Under the pieces are notes generated by a model. That model saw only the letters and a list, made by a program, of their open reading frames with translations. It was not told where the DNA came from and made no database searches. A stretch of DNA of 64,000 nt from Aquila chrysaetos chrysaetos. Lineage: Eukaryota > Chordata > Aves > Accipitriformes > Accipitridae. The number at the start of each line of letters is the position of its first letter. Position 1 is the first letter of the stretch. The translations under genes and the position numbers were made by a program. Below, in pieces: positions 35,701-45,870 of the stretch. The DNA lies in the NCBI RefSeq assembly GCF_900496995.4, contig NC_044024.1, forward strand, positions 2,170,001 through 2,234,000. Reading direction: 5' to 3'.

Positions 35701-38700
35701 ACATAATTTAAGATCACCCTTTTTAAAAAAAATGTACTATTCTTACTTGTGGTGTTGTCAGCGTAGTAGTGTTGCTCATTGTGTCTTCCATCTGTTGTGT
35801 CTGAACATCTAGTGTTTCAAACTGATGCTCAAATTTATCCATTAGTGCAGATATCTATAAAAAAAAATTGAATCAAATCAATGATCTGCAGATAATGGAA
35901 CGAGAAATATATCTCAACTGGCAAAGAAAGAATCACACTACAAGGGCAAGCAGCTTCTGGAGATCAGAAGCTTGTCCCCATCCCCTCCCAGCATCAACTC
36001 TGAAGTTGATCTAACACAGTTCAAGCACATTGGTCAGGGCCCTGCCCAGGTTCCAGGATCTACCAACCTCACTGCAAAACCTTTTCTCTCGATTGGAATT
36101 TCCCTTTTCAAAACTTGTGTCCATTGCCCTTTCTGCTTTTTGGTGTGCAGCTCCAAGAAAAGTAAGACTATTTACCTTTTCCAAGTTCATGCTCTTGAGC
36201 GTGGCATCCATAGACTTAACTACCCCTGCCATCGACTTCGTTACCTGAAATGAGGTAAAGGAAATTATTACAAAGAAAGAAAAATGACCAGTTTCTTACC
36301 AAGCTCTCTTATGTCTATCCACAGAGTTTCTAAAGTATCAAATAGCAGGGCACACACGATTGCCATCTAGAACACCTTTTTTATAGCTCCTATCATTTCA
36401 AATTCTATAAATTAACTCAACCACTTGAAATATGCATTCTGAGCTGAAATTTGCTACGAACCGAGGTATATATGGCATTAACTGTTGTAGGTCTCGAGAC
36501 CTGTCAAGTGTTAAGGTATATATTTGGCATACAGATCATATGGCAGAATAAACTCTCTGGCTGAAGAGCAGTACAGTAGCATACCTTAAAAAACTACCTG
36601 AGCTAAAAAAGGTTTCTGGAATCACAAGTCCTACACCATGACTTTTTGCAAAGATACTGCTCCCCTTCAAAATACATGATAATCTTAAATGTAACCAGTA
36701 AAACACACTGTATCCTTACGAGCATGAGTAATAACAGCTCACAGAAGTTACTAGCTACAAAACATAGTGGATAGCAATCTACTTTTAAAGAGCAGCTGCT
36801 GGGGCAGGGGGGATTCCAGTACCTGATTTACTGTTGGTTACATCTGAAACCAAATGAGCTGAAAAGTTTCAGTTTATAGATAGAATTAAGTCACTTCTAA
36901 GAAGAACAGAGGTCTCATCCTTGCAACAGATTTGTGAAAACAGACTTACCTTGCCCATTGTCACTGCAGTCTGAACTCTTGCTGCTACAGCATCTACCCG
37001 GGCACTCATGCGCAAGAAATTGATGGCTTGATTCTTCTGGCGGATTGCATTTTCCGCATGTATTCGTGCGACTTCCATGTTGCCCTTCTGAATTGCCTAT
37101 TGAAAAAAAGAAAAGAAAAAAAAAAGGAAAAAGAAAAAGCATTTTAACCTTCCCTGCTCTTGTAAACATGATTTCTGAATAGCCTATTTCATTTTTTAAA
37201 TAAGCATCAATTCATCACAATATCTTTTCTATTAAAAGATAAAATAAAACCCGCCCTCCTCCCCCAATAGTTCCCAAACTTTTTCATTATGTGAACCCCT
37301 AGCTTCTTTCCAAGGAAGGTATCTAGCATGCACTTCAAGTAGAAGGTTTTACAGAGCTATAGAAACATACTTTTCTCATTCATAAAAACATTTTCAGTAT
37401 CAAGACCCCAAAAGATACAGTTGGTATGGTTGTATCTCATGGACAAAAATACAGTCAAATAAATTTAGCCTCTCTTTACTACTTCAAGGACTCAAAAACT
37501 ATTTTCAAGTTCCTCTTCATAAGTTCTTTTAATACAAGATGATAAACATTAAGATTAAATATTTTTAACTTTGAGAACAACAGTCTCTAACAAAATACAT
37601 ACAAGACAAGCTTCTCAGGAAGCAAATGCCACAAGCTGTACAAAAGGATACACAAGAACATATCCTCACATTTATTAATAAGTATGGGAAGATTTACAGT
37701 CATGTATTTTAAATCACAAGCATCTATCATGGTATTATTAGCATGCATACCAGGAAAATGGCAAAACCACCAGATATCTTCCTGCTACAATATGTAAACA
37801 ACAGACCCAAAGAGCTTGTTTCAGAGCCACTGCTTACCTTCTTAATTTTAGCTTTCTCAGCCTTTTCTTCTTTGTCGCATTTTTTTGAGTTCCTGTTGAG
37901 TTCCTTTGCAGCAAACTTCAAATTAAACAGATGTTCTGCAGCACAAGTTAAGGGCTCAAGAACAGGATCTATCCTTTCATCGTAGTATTTTGCTCTCCTG
38001 TTTGAAGTGCTACCAAACCTAGCGTATACTGTGTTTCCCCATCAGTGGTATTAAAACTTGGAAAATGTTATTTAAGTAAGCCCTTGAAATTCTCACAATA
38101 AGGAGACCTACTAAGCTGCTTTACAATTATAATGCCACTTACCATCTGAGTTCTAAAATGTGAGGCCATAAAAAGTAAGTTCAGATCCCAAACTGGCTCC
38201 ATTTAACATCAAACCTACTTCAGACTGATAAACACAACAAACCAAACATCGCTGAAGAGGAACTGCAAGCCTTACTCTACCGCCTACTTTCACTTACACA
38301 CCCAGAGTCCTTGACTCTCAGTGAAATGGAAGTGCAGTTTGCTGGCCTGCCTGGAACCTCCCCATCCAAAAAAAAAAAGCCACTGAGGAACAAGCCAAAT
38401 TAACAGTGTAATAGCAAACTGGCTTGACTGACCATGCCCAGGTACAAACCAGGAGGCAGGGCTGCCCTTTCAAGCCACAGTATGATCTTGGGTTTAAATT
38501 GCTCATGCAGCTCCTTTACAGAGCAGCCTCCCAGCCCTGGGTCATGTGAGCGATTCTGGGGTCCCTGACAGCTCTGTCATCTGACTTTTGGGGAGAGAAT
38601 ACTTAAGTCAGCAAGAGAAACTTTTCTTTTTGTAAAGCTCAAGTCCTGCTTAAGCTGAAAGCTCTAAGAAGACAGTAGAACAAGCCTTCACAGTGACTTA

Positions 38701-40453
38701 GAATGATTGCATTAAACTGTTACTGACAAAGTATGTGCTGTAAAAATAACAATTAAAAAACCATACTCTTAAAATACTGTTGATGAAAGCTTCCAAATAA
38801 TAATATCAGTCTTTCTCAAACAAAATAGAAGTACAAAGCTTTATAGGCTTCTTTCATGCCACCTTCTGATATCCCAAGAGGAAGATGCAGCAAGTACTAA
38901 GATGCTTAACAGTTAAGTGGAAGCACATAAAGCTAAACATTATAAGGTACTTGAGGCTTCTTTAATATTTCAAGTATATAAATTATTCCAGAACTGTTTG
39001 GGTTTTTTTTTCCCTCTAAAGCCCAGCCATGCATCTCAGAGCTCTGACAGCAATCTGAAGACATTAGGAAGTCTGTTGATGCATTTGTTATCCTATCCTA
39101 TAAACATCACAAGCAGGCTACAAAAAGGCAACAGCTGTGCCTATACACCTAGGACATCTAGTAAGGTAGCTACCAGTAACGCTAAAATTGCTGCTTGTGT
39201 TTACATTTCTTTGCTTTAAAGCCTAGGTCACCATCTCTTTCAGCAGCAGTAAGCGTACTGCACTGAGCCACAGATTAGGTAATTTGCCAAACAGGAAAAC
39301 ACCTTTAAGTTGTTCATTGAACAGTACACTTCAGGTCAGAGACCAGACCAACCAGGTAAAACATGACATCACCTATTTACAGCCATTGCACTGAAACAGC
39401 ATTTCAGAGCACTTTATTCTGAAATAACTTCCTCAGTTACTCACTTGGGACATTTACCTCTGACATTACAATAGCTCGCCCCGCCACCTCCACAGCCCTC
39501 CCACCCCATGATGAGCACTTACTCGCTCCTCCCTTGAAGTGCCTTTCTCAATGTGCCATAACCCGAGTGAAACCAGACTCCACCATCAACCGTGACTCAC
39601 AGTCACCTGCTCCAGCACTGCTACTGGTCCCTGCCATAACAACTGGCAATGCCGAGCACTGCCAGCTCATTTAAACCACACCGAGACCTCTGTAATCTTT
39701 AAGGCTTTTTTTGCCCCAGCGCATTACGATAGTTTTATACAGCAAGGAAGTTTAAATTTGCCCACAAGGGTTTTCCCCACGTGCAACTTCTTTTCTACAG
39801 CAGGAAACAGCTGGGTTTATTCAGCTGACAGCAGCTGCTATTTGGGGGGACGGCTGACGAGTCAGCCTTACTGACATCATTCCAGTCTGTACAGAGCGCT
39901 GGATGTATGGCATGTCAGATGTCCGCGGTGCACGCTTTGCACTGCTCTACGCTGTAAATTGCTTTTTCTGCCCCAGGGGCTGGGCTGTCCCTCCGTGCAC
40001 CACAGCCTTCCCACCCCAGCTGAGGTTAGCTGATCTTGCCTTGGAAAGTGAAACCGAATTTCCCATTTTCTTCTCCATCCACGCAGAGAGGACAACCCCC
40101 CAGTTTATGAAAGCGCAGCTCCTGTCCCTGTCACGCCCGTCACTCCCACCCTCCTCCTCCTCCTCCTCCTTCTCCTCCCTCAGGAGCCAGGCCTCCGTCC
40201 CCCACCGACCCCCGCGGTCAGGGAAGGGACTCCCTTCCTCCTTCCCCCTCACCCCGGGCGGAGAGGCCTCGCATCCCACCCCCGCCCCAGGGCCAGACCG
40301 GCTCTCACCTCGACCCGGCCCCCGCCGAGCCCAGGCCAGGCCGGGCCGGGCCGGGCCGGGCCCTCGCCCCCAGCCCAACCCAGGCCGCACCGCCTCACGG
40401 CGGGGCCACAAGGACAAGACCTGCGCCCCGAGGATACTCTCCATGTTGGACAT
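32663..40453 (-). CDS. CHMP1B: Charged multivesicular body protein 1b, CHMP1B (8 coding exons)
   Basis: CHMP1B is an ESCRT-III subunit that polymerises on membranes in multivesicular-body sorting, cytokinetic abscission and tubule scission. It also recruits MIT-domain proteins such as VPS4, spastin and LIP5. The joined minus-strand CDS is 40453-40438, 37935-37838, 37096-36950, 36244-36176, 35854-35747, 34729-34686, 33818-33746 and 32707-32663: 600 bases, 199 residues plus TAA, the same length as the human protein. Visible are the basic N-terminus [18 protein letters not shown], the charged ESCRT-III core (about residues 1-145) and the C-terminal MIM1 helix [14 protein letters not shown] (186-199) that docks on MIT domains. 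Only a handful of residues differ from the human protein as I remember it. All phases agree, and every donor and acceptor is GT/AG. The functional human CHMP1B is a single-exon retrogene elsewhere, so this is the ancestral intron-containing locus. It lies tail to tail with TBX22. Confidence 0.96.
32860..33000 (+). mobile_element. Decayed CR1-like LINE 3' fragment, tentative
   Basis: The stretch from AGAATGGCTGTACCAGCTGA through AGTGGATACCTAGGAAGGAG and AAGAACATGGCAAG resembles, from memory, an old sauropsid repeat. That repeat is seen in turtles and crocodilians with wording close to 'atggccatactgggtcagacc ... agtggccag'. It lies in CHMP1B intron 7. It is heavily diverged, and the family is not certain. 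Confidence 0.4.
33746..33818 (-). CDS. CHMP1B: CHMP1B coding exon 7
   Basis: Completes Gly161 and encodes [15 protein letters not shown] and GTSVASAEQ (162-185). Acceptor CTATTAG|TCTTG, donor GAACAG|GTAAAC. Confidence 0.96.
34686..34729 (-). CDS. CHMP1B: CHMP1B coding exon 6
   Basis: Encodes [14 protein letters not shown] (147-160) plus two bases of Gly161. Acceptor CTCTAG|AACCAA, donor GCAGG|GTAGGT. A 44-base exon; the phase matches exon 7. Confidence 0.95.
35747..35854 (-). CDS. CHMP1B: CHMP1B coding exon 5
   Basis: Encodes [18 protein letters not shown] through [11 protein letters not shown] (111-146, 36 codons). Acceptor TTATAG|ATATCT, donor CCACAA|GTAAGA. Confidence 0.96.
36176..36244 (-). 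CDS. CHMP1B: CHMP1B coding exon 4
   Basis: Encodes [20 protein letters not shown] and LEK (88-110, 23 codons). Acceptor TTTCAG|GTAACG, donor GAAAAG|GTAAAT. A GTAA immediately inside the exon start also looks donor-like but is coding. Confidence 0.96.
36950..37096 (-). CDS. CHMP1B: CHMP1B coding exon 3
   Basis: Encodes [20 protein letters not shown] through [13 protein letters not shown] (39-87, 49 codons). It is preceded by a long pyrimidine tract and TCAATAG. Donor GGCAAG|GTAAGT. Confidence 0.97.
37838..37935 (-). CDS. CHMP1B: CHMP1B coding exon 2
   Basis: Completes Lys6 and encodes [20 protein letters not shown] and [12 protein letters not shown] (7-38). Acceptor TGCTGCAG|AACATC. There is no pyrimidine tract before it, but a U12-type branch motif lies 12 bases upstream. 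Donor AAGAAG|GTAAGC. Confidence 0.97.
37947..37953 (-). promoter_or_regulatory. CHMP1B: U12-type branch-site motif CCTTAAC
   Basis: On the minus strand CCTTAAC matches the core of the minor-spliceosome branch consensus TTCCTTAAC. The branch A would be at 37,948, 12 bases from the intron end, which is the tight spacing expected of U12 introns. Confidence 0.75.
40148..40180. repeat. (TCC)n trinucleotide tract
   Basis: An imperfect run of TCC units in CHMP1B intron 1, near the CpG island. Confidence 0.85.
40334..40363. repeat. GGCCR pentanucleotide repeat, 6 copies
   Basis: Six tandem 5-mers (GGCCA, four GGCCG, GGCCC) inside CHMP1B intron 1, about 70-100 bases downstream of exon 1 on the minus strand. 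Confidence 0.9.
40430..40437 (-). promoter_or_regulatory. CHMP1B: U12-type splice donor GTATCCTC
   Basis: The CHMP1B exon 1 donor reads GAGA|GTATCCTC. The U12 GT-AG consensus is GTATCCTT, so seven of eight bases match. As a U2 donor it would be poor. Confidence 0.78.
40438..40453 (-). CDS. CHMP1B: CHMP1B coding exon 1
   Basis: Only 16 coding bases: ATG (complement of 40,451-40,453), S, N, M, E and one base of Lys6. Joined to exon 2 it gives MSNMEKHLFNLKF, as in human. The start codon has a strong GCCGCC context. Its short length explains why it cannot be found as an open frame on its own. Confidence 0.95.
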
Positions 40454-40900
40454 GGCGGCGGCGGGCGGCTCCGCGGCGCTGGCTCCGGCCGAGCCCGGGG
40501 AGGGGACCGGGAACGGTGCGGCCGGCGCTCGTCCCCTCACCCGGTACTACCGCCACTTCCGGCTTCCGGCCACCCCGCCACGCTATACGCAGCCGCGCCG
40601 GGGCGGGGCGGGGCGTACGCGCGGAGCCGCCGCCGCCTTCCGGTCACGGGACCGGGGCGGGAGCGCGGTGGCAGTTGGTCACCTCAGGGCGGGTTATGGC
40701 CGCCTCAGGCTGAGGGGCTGTGCTCTGCGCTTCTTTCCCTCTCCTTCCCTCAGCCGGCTCGGTCAGCTGGCACCGGGGAAGGGCCGGGCTGGGTTGTGCA
40801 GCCTCTGGGCTGGACGGGCAGGGCGCTTGCTTGGCGGGGGGGGGGCTCGGGCTCGGCTGCCTGAGGGGTGAGGTGGAAGAGCCCCTCGCAGCAGCAGGCC

Positions 40901-43900
40901 CAGCAGTGGAGAGCACAAACGCCAAGCACAAACGCCGTGGGGTTAGAGGATGACGGGTGGGAAAGCGGTAGGACGGTGGCGTGAGGGGTTTGCTTTGGCT
41001 TTGGCGGCTGTGCGGCCGCAGCCTGGAAGCGCCAGCAGGTAGAAGTGATTTCCTGCGGCAGCAGTCTTAGCTCTTGTCTATCAATTTACAAAGAGATTAA
41101 GAACAGTAAATTTTGCTTTGTAATATTTGAGGGCTGCTTAGTGGGTATCTAGAGCAACTATGGGAGCTCGAGTGAGTTACTAGTGCATTTCAGAGAGTGA
41201 GATGTTAGCAGTCATTAAGGAAACACAAAGGATGTTAGTAACTTTTTGAGGACAGATACTGATATTAGATCTGAGGTCGAGAAAACTGTTGTATAACTTT
41301 GAACTGGTTACACGTGCATCTGCGTGATAATTCATACCGTAGGAATGTCAGAGCGAGCACGCCAAGCCACAGCAGTACCCACGTCTGGCTGGCTGTCCGG
41401 AGAGCAGTGTAAGGACAGGGCAAGCAGAGGGTGGCATTTCCCCAGGGGACTCTCCAAGCAGAAATTGGTGATGTAGGTACCTCCTGTGCCACACGTTTCT
41501 GTGCCATCCTGAATATGAGTTGTGTTCCCTGTTGAATTGCTGGAGATGTCATTTTATAAGCTCATGACAGTCTGCTTTAATAAGTGGTTAAGTCCTCCAG
41601 CAAGTTAAATTATTTTCCTGAGTCACCTTGCTGAGTCACTCTGATATCTTGAGATGCAGGTTTTTTCCTGATGTTGTATCTTTCAGGCAGAAGCTGTTAA
41701 AGTCCTGTGCTGTCTAATTATTAAAAGATCAAGAGTCTGAACCAGTAATTTTGAAAGAACTAAGGAGCGCGCTCTCTCATTTATTGTATTGTATGTTAAC
41801 AACAGCATAACATGTACAGACCTCTTCTAAGACAAAGACCCCCACCCAAAGCCCTCCTCTCCAAAAAAGAAAGAACAAAATGACAGCAGCGTTCATCATA
41901 TCTAATAAACTGTTTGACACCCAGAAAAGAATGAAAAAATAAGATCTTCTGTCTTTGAATTTGCTGCAAGATAGAACATAATTATAGGAACAGAACTTCC
42001 AAAAATAAAGTTCACAAGCATATCGTTAGCTGAAGGGCTTTTTTCACCCTTCAAATCACTTTAAGAGATTTCTGATTGCCTCCAGCTTTTAATTAAATAA
42101 CTATTTTTATCAGGATGAAGTAAAATGAATACTTTTAGTAGGAAGTTATACATCCTAGTTAGATATAAAATACAGGTTATATGTTTTAAGATGCAATTTT
42201 TTTTTCGTTGCCTTCTTTCGATAAATAGGGCTAGAGTCTCACCTGCTGGCATTCCAAACAACGTCAGCCATTTACAGCAACTGAGGAGTTGGGCTCTAAT
42301 CTTTTATGATACTAAAAGACCTCTTGAGTCAATCATTTATTAACTTTCAGCTAAGCATAAAGCAAATCTCCATGTCTGTCACTGTCCCAGAAGAACGCTG
42401 GGGTAGTTAATAATCCTCTCAGTACCATTCCCAGAAGCAGAGCTGCCATCACTACTGTTTGACTCGCATCTCGTCTGGCAGTGGCAATTGGGAAAAAATC
42501 AGCTGTCTGGTGATTGAAAGTGATAGAGTCTTGACATCCCACATCTGAGAAGTGTCATAAGCTTAATTTCTGATAACATTTGACTTATTCAAAACTGACA
42601 GCTACTCAATCTAAAAGCTAAAAGTATTGTTATTCCTACTGAACATGTTCTGCTCCCTAAGTTCAAACTCTAACTTTTTCATGGTCAGACTTTGCTTGCT
42701 ACAGAGTAAATGTAACAATGGTTCTCAGAGTTAAACGCACCATATTTTAGAGGAGTATAGCTTGCAGTTAGACTTAGGCCAAGATCCTTTTCTCTTCAAG
42801 ACCTGGTCTTCCATGGCAGGTTTTAGGTTTCATTCATCATTAAATTTAGATGAAATAAACTATTAGACTAGGGCTTTTTTTCTTTAACAAATCTTTCTAG
42901 CTAACATAACTAGATTAATCCCGCTAAAACCTGAAGAACATTCTTGCTGGTTTATTGACTGATTCACTTTGAGTGCCATTAGCCGTCAGAATAGGGAAGG
43001 GATGGCATTTTTCAAATGGAATGTATAAAACTCTATAGTGTACAAATAGTCCTTTTTACTGCAAAGTCATCTGTTTGTTACACAAATAGATATTAAGACT
43101 CTGATTTTTCTTCCGAAGTGAGTGTAGTCTTTCAATGTCTTAAGGCTGGTAATTGGAAGCTGTTAGAAGCGGTGAAAATTGGACAATGCTAAGAAGGTTG
43201 CTCTTCACTGCTTCCGTCAGAGGAGGCTTTCTTCAGATACCAGAATGCTTTGGAAAAAATGCTGATTTATTACTTCATAGCTAGCTAAGCTTTCAAACAT
43301 GAAATCACATTTTTTCTTCATGAGAATGAACTTATCTCTCAGTCCTAAACACGGGTATCTGTATTCTTCCTGAACAGGGTGTTCAGAAAAGGTATTGGAA
43401 CAGGAAATTTAATCCTGCTTTATGATAATTCAAGTCTGTATTTATTTATTAGGATCAATCTGTATGCCTTTTAAATTCTTGACATAGTGAATAAGATTTC
43501 TTAGATATGCCTAGGAGCATTATTTAGCTGTTGCTTTTTATCGGAAGACAGCAGGAATAAATCACTTCCTTCATTTTGTTACTTCTGAAAAGACCATATA
43601 AAAACAATTATAAATGAAAACCTTTCATTCCTGGAGTTGGGGCCAGAACACGAAGTTTGAGATTGGGTCGAGGAGTCCAGAGGACTTCCCTGACTTACTT
43701 TCGTACGTGATGGTGGGAGCTTCTGGGTGGGCAGCGGAGGAGTGATGGCCCCGCAGGCTGGGCACGGGCACAGCAGCGCCAGGAAAGGCAGCTCACTTGC
43801 TGCATTTTCAGTGTTGTGTTCTGCTGAAGCATCTCAGCCAAAGCCCTGCCAGTAAAGTGATGTATCTGAACTGACAGCTTCTTCATTTACCCCCACTGTG

Positions 43901-45350
43901 CGAAATTCATATATGAATAGCTTGTAGATACGGTAATAATGTAGGAGTACTTATAGCAAATGAACTGTAATAAGTGTGGCAGAAGACACTTCTGAGCAAA
44001 GCTAGTAACAGTAATTATTCTAGCTTGTGTCTCGGGAGTCTGAATTCATAATGATAAAGATTGCTGAATCCTGACTGTAAAAGCTTTAAATACCTACCGG
44101 TGACAGACATGCGGTGACTAGCAGCTGCACTGCTCTTGTGTTTTTAACAGGAGAGGTCTATGTAAAGTACCTTTTCAGGAGATGGGAAAAGATGCAATTA
44201 TGGTGTATGACTTTCAGGATCTCATCCACTTTGGTAGATAAGTCTCAGTATCACAAGTTCACAGAAGCAGGTATTATTGTCTATGGTTTTAAAACCAAAT
44301 CTGTGAAGAGATGTAGCAGAGATTTAACATGTTTAATAGAGACCTAACTGTGAGCAGACTGCTCCTGCATGAACAGTCCTACTGAAATCAACCTCCTAGA
44401 AGCCTGCACAATAATTCTCATGAGTAATAGTTACTTAAATGAATAAGGTTTTCCAGGGTCAGAAACAGACACTAGATCATTGAATATCCACATTTTTTTC
44501 TATAATATTACTGGAACTCATTAATTAGGATGTGATTTGGAGGTGGCAGCAACATTAGATAGGAACTATTAGAGTGATCATCTCCTTTGAAAAAAAAAGA
44601 TTCATTTCAGTGATGTCAAAGAGAAGTAAGACTGACCTAATTATCCACAACAATGCTAGAGAACAAAGCAGCAAAAACTGCTCAGAAATAGGAGCATACA
44701 ATGCTTTACCTCAATCAAACCTGAAAAAGTATAAATCAGATTCACACAGCTGACACAGGAGGGAGCCAACTAGGCTACAACCTCTTCAGCGCTGCTCAGG
44801 ACATAAAGCTAACAGAGCCAAATTCCAACTTAAATCCCTCTTCCCTTTCAACTGCTGAAAAAATACCCTTCTGGTGATGGGCTCCTCCTTGTCTTTCCCA
44901 TTTTCTCGAGAATACAAACCTGCAAAGCTGAGCAATTACAAACAAACGCATGGCAACTGCTTTCCTCTCTTTTCTCTTACGTCATTCGCAGCAGCAGACA
45001 TAGCTTGGACACTGTTTCATATCCTTCGTCTAACAACCTGCATGGGCATTAGAAGGAAAAACAAAGGCAGGAGGGAGAGGACTTTATGGATGCCCCCAAG
45101 AAATCAGTCTGTTTGCCTCTGACTTCACTGCTAGCTTCTCCTATTAAAGAGCCAGAGGAAATTTAGAAAGATACAATCAAGCTGTGAAATCCTTGCAGGT
45201 TGAAAAACATGTTAGTACCGTGACATCACCAATAGAGAAGATATTCTTTAAAAGCTGGGTGTTAGTGCAAGTGAAATTTAACATCACAAAGTTCAGAAGG
45301 CTGGCCAGTTGAACAGTTTGAAGAATAAGCTTAACCAGGTATCACACCTA
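40901..45350. other. Intergenic, no gene seen
   Basis: AT-rich sequence beyond the CHMP1B CpG island. Open frames are short and unremarkable. No transposon end or RNA gene was recognised. Confidence 0.6.
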
Positions 45351-45359
45351 TAAAGAATG

Positions 45360-45870
45360 GCAAATTATTGCTTTCTAATTTTAAAGTAGTAAATGTCTAG
45401 AGAAAGTAGCCTAATTTTTTTTTTTTTTGACTCGCACTATCATTTATTCATTTTTTTGGAAAAAACCTTTAAATGGCTGGAAGATTGTAAATGAAATATT
45501 GCCAATGAAGCTCAATCATTGCCATGGCAACATTGTGGTTGCGGTTGTGTCACAAGAAAAATAGATTTTATTGCTTTGCAATTACTTGGTCGGCTATATG
45601 TCAGTATAGAGTATGTGAAGTACTAGAATTTCTGTTGACTCAATGGGAGATGCATTTCACCCCAAGCATCACGCTGTTTAAGTAGAGTTATGCTAGAGTA
45701 CAGCATTTAACTGCAGAAGGGAACGCTTTAGGTGGTCTCCACTCTTTCATCCACCTATTATTTTTGATCTTATCTGCAGATGGTGTCGCTTATTCTCTAC
45801 AGAGTCCTGTTGCTTTTAAGAAGATTAAACTGCAGAGAAGATTTTAAGGATTATTGACCTGTTTATTATC
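45360..45870. promoter_or_regulatory. Candidate conserved element with RFX-type X-box
   Basis: Complex AT-rich sequence containing ATTGCCATGGCAAC at 45,518-45,531, one base from the symmetric RFX consensus GTTRCCATGGYAAC. The 12-base core TTGCCATGGCAA is a perfect palindrome. Function is inferred. Confidence 0.3.

Larger units (their letters stand above)
40080..40900 (-). promoter_or_regulatory. CHMP1B: CpG island and CHMP1B promoter
   Basis: Dense CpG and GC-rich sequence surrounds exon 1. Upstream of the ATG on the minus strand lie ETS-type sites CCGGAA (complement of CTTCCGG at 40,557-40,562, 40,563-40,569 and 40,637-40,643), usual in housekeeping promoters. No TATA box is placed. A divergent plus-strand transcript is possible but nothing coding is recognised. 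The 322-codon plus-strand open frame here is a CpG-island artefact. Confidence 0.75.

Noticed and set aside
37262-37320. Phrase TTCCCAAACTTTTTCAT resembling the start of some amniote DNA transposons
   Set aside because: Too short and diverged to assign; only a repeat-library search would help.
39903-40871. 322-codon plus-strand frame over the CHMP1B CpG island
   Set aside because: Opposite strand to CHMP1B exon 1, low-complexity Arg/Pro/Gly composition, expected where CpG-rich DNA lacks stops.
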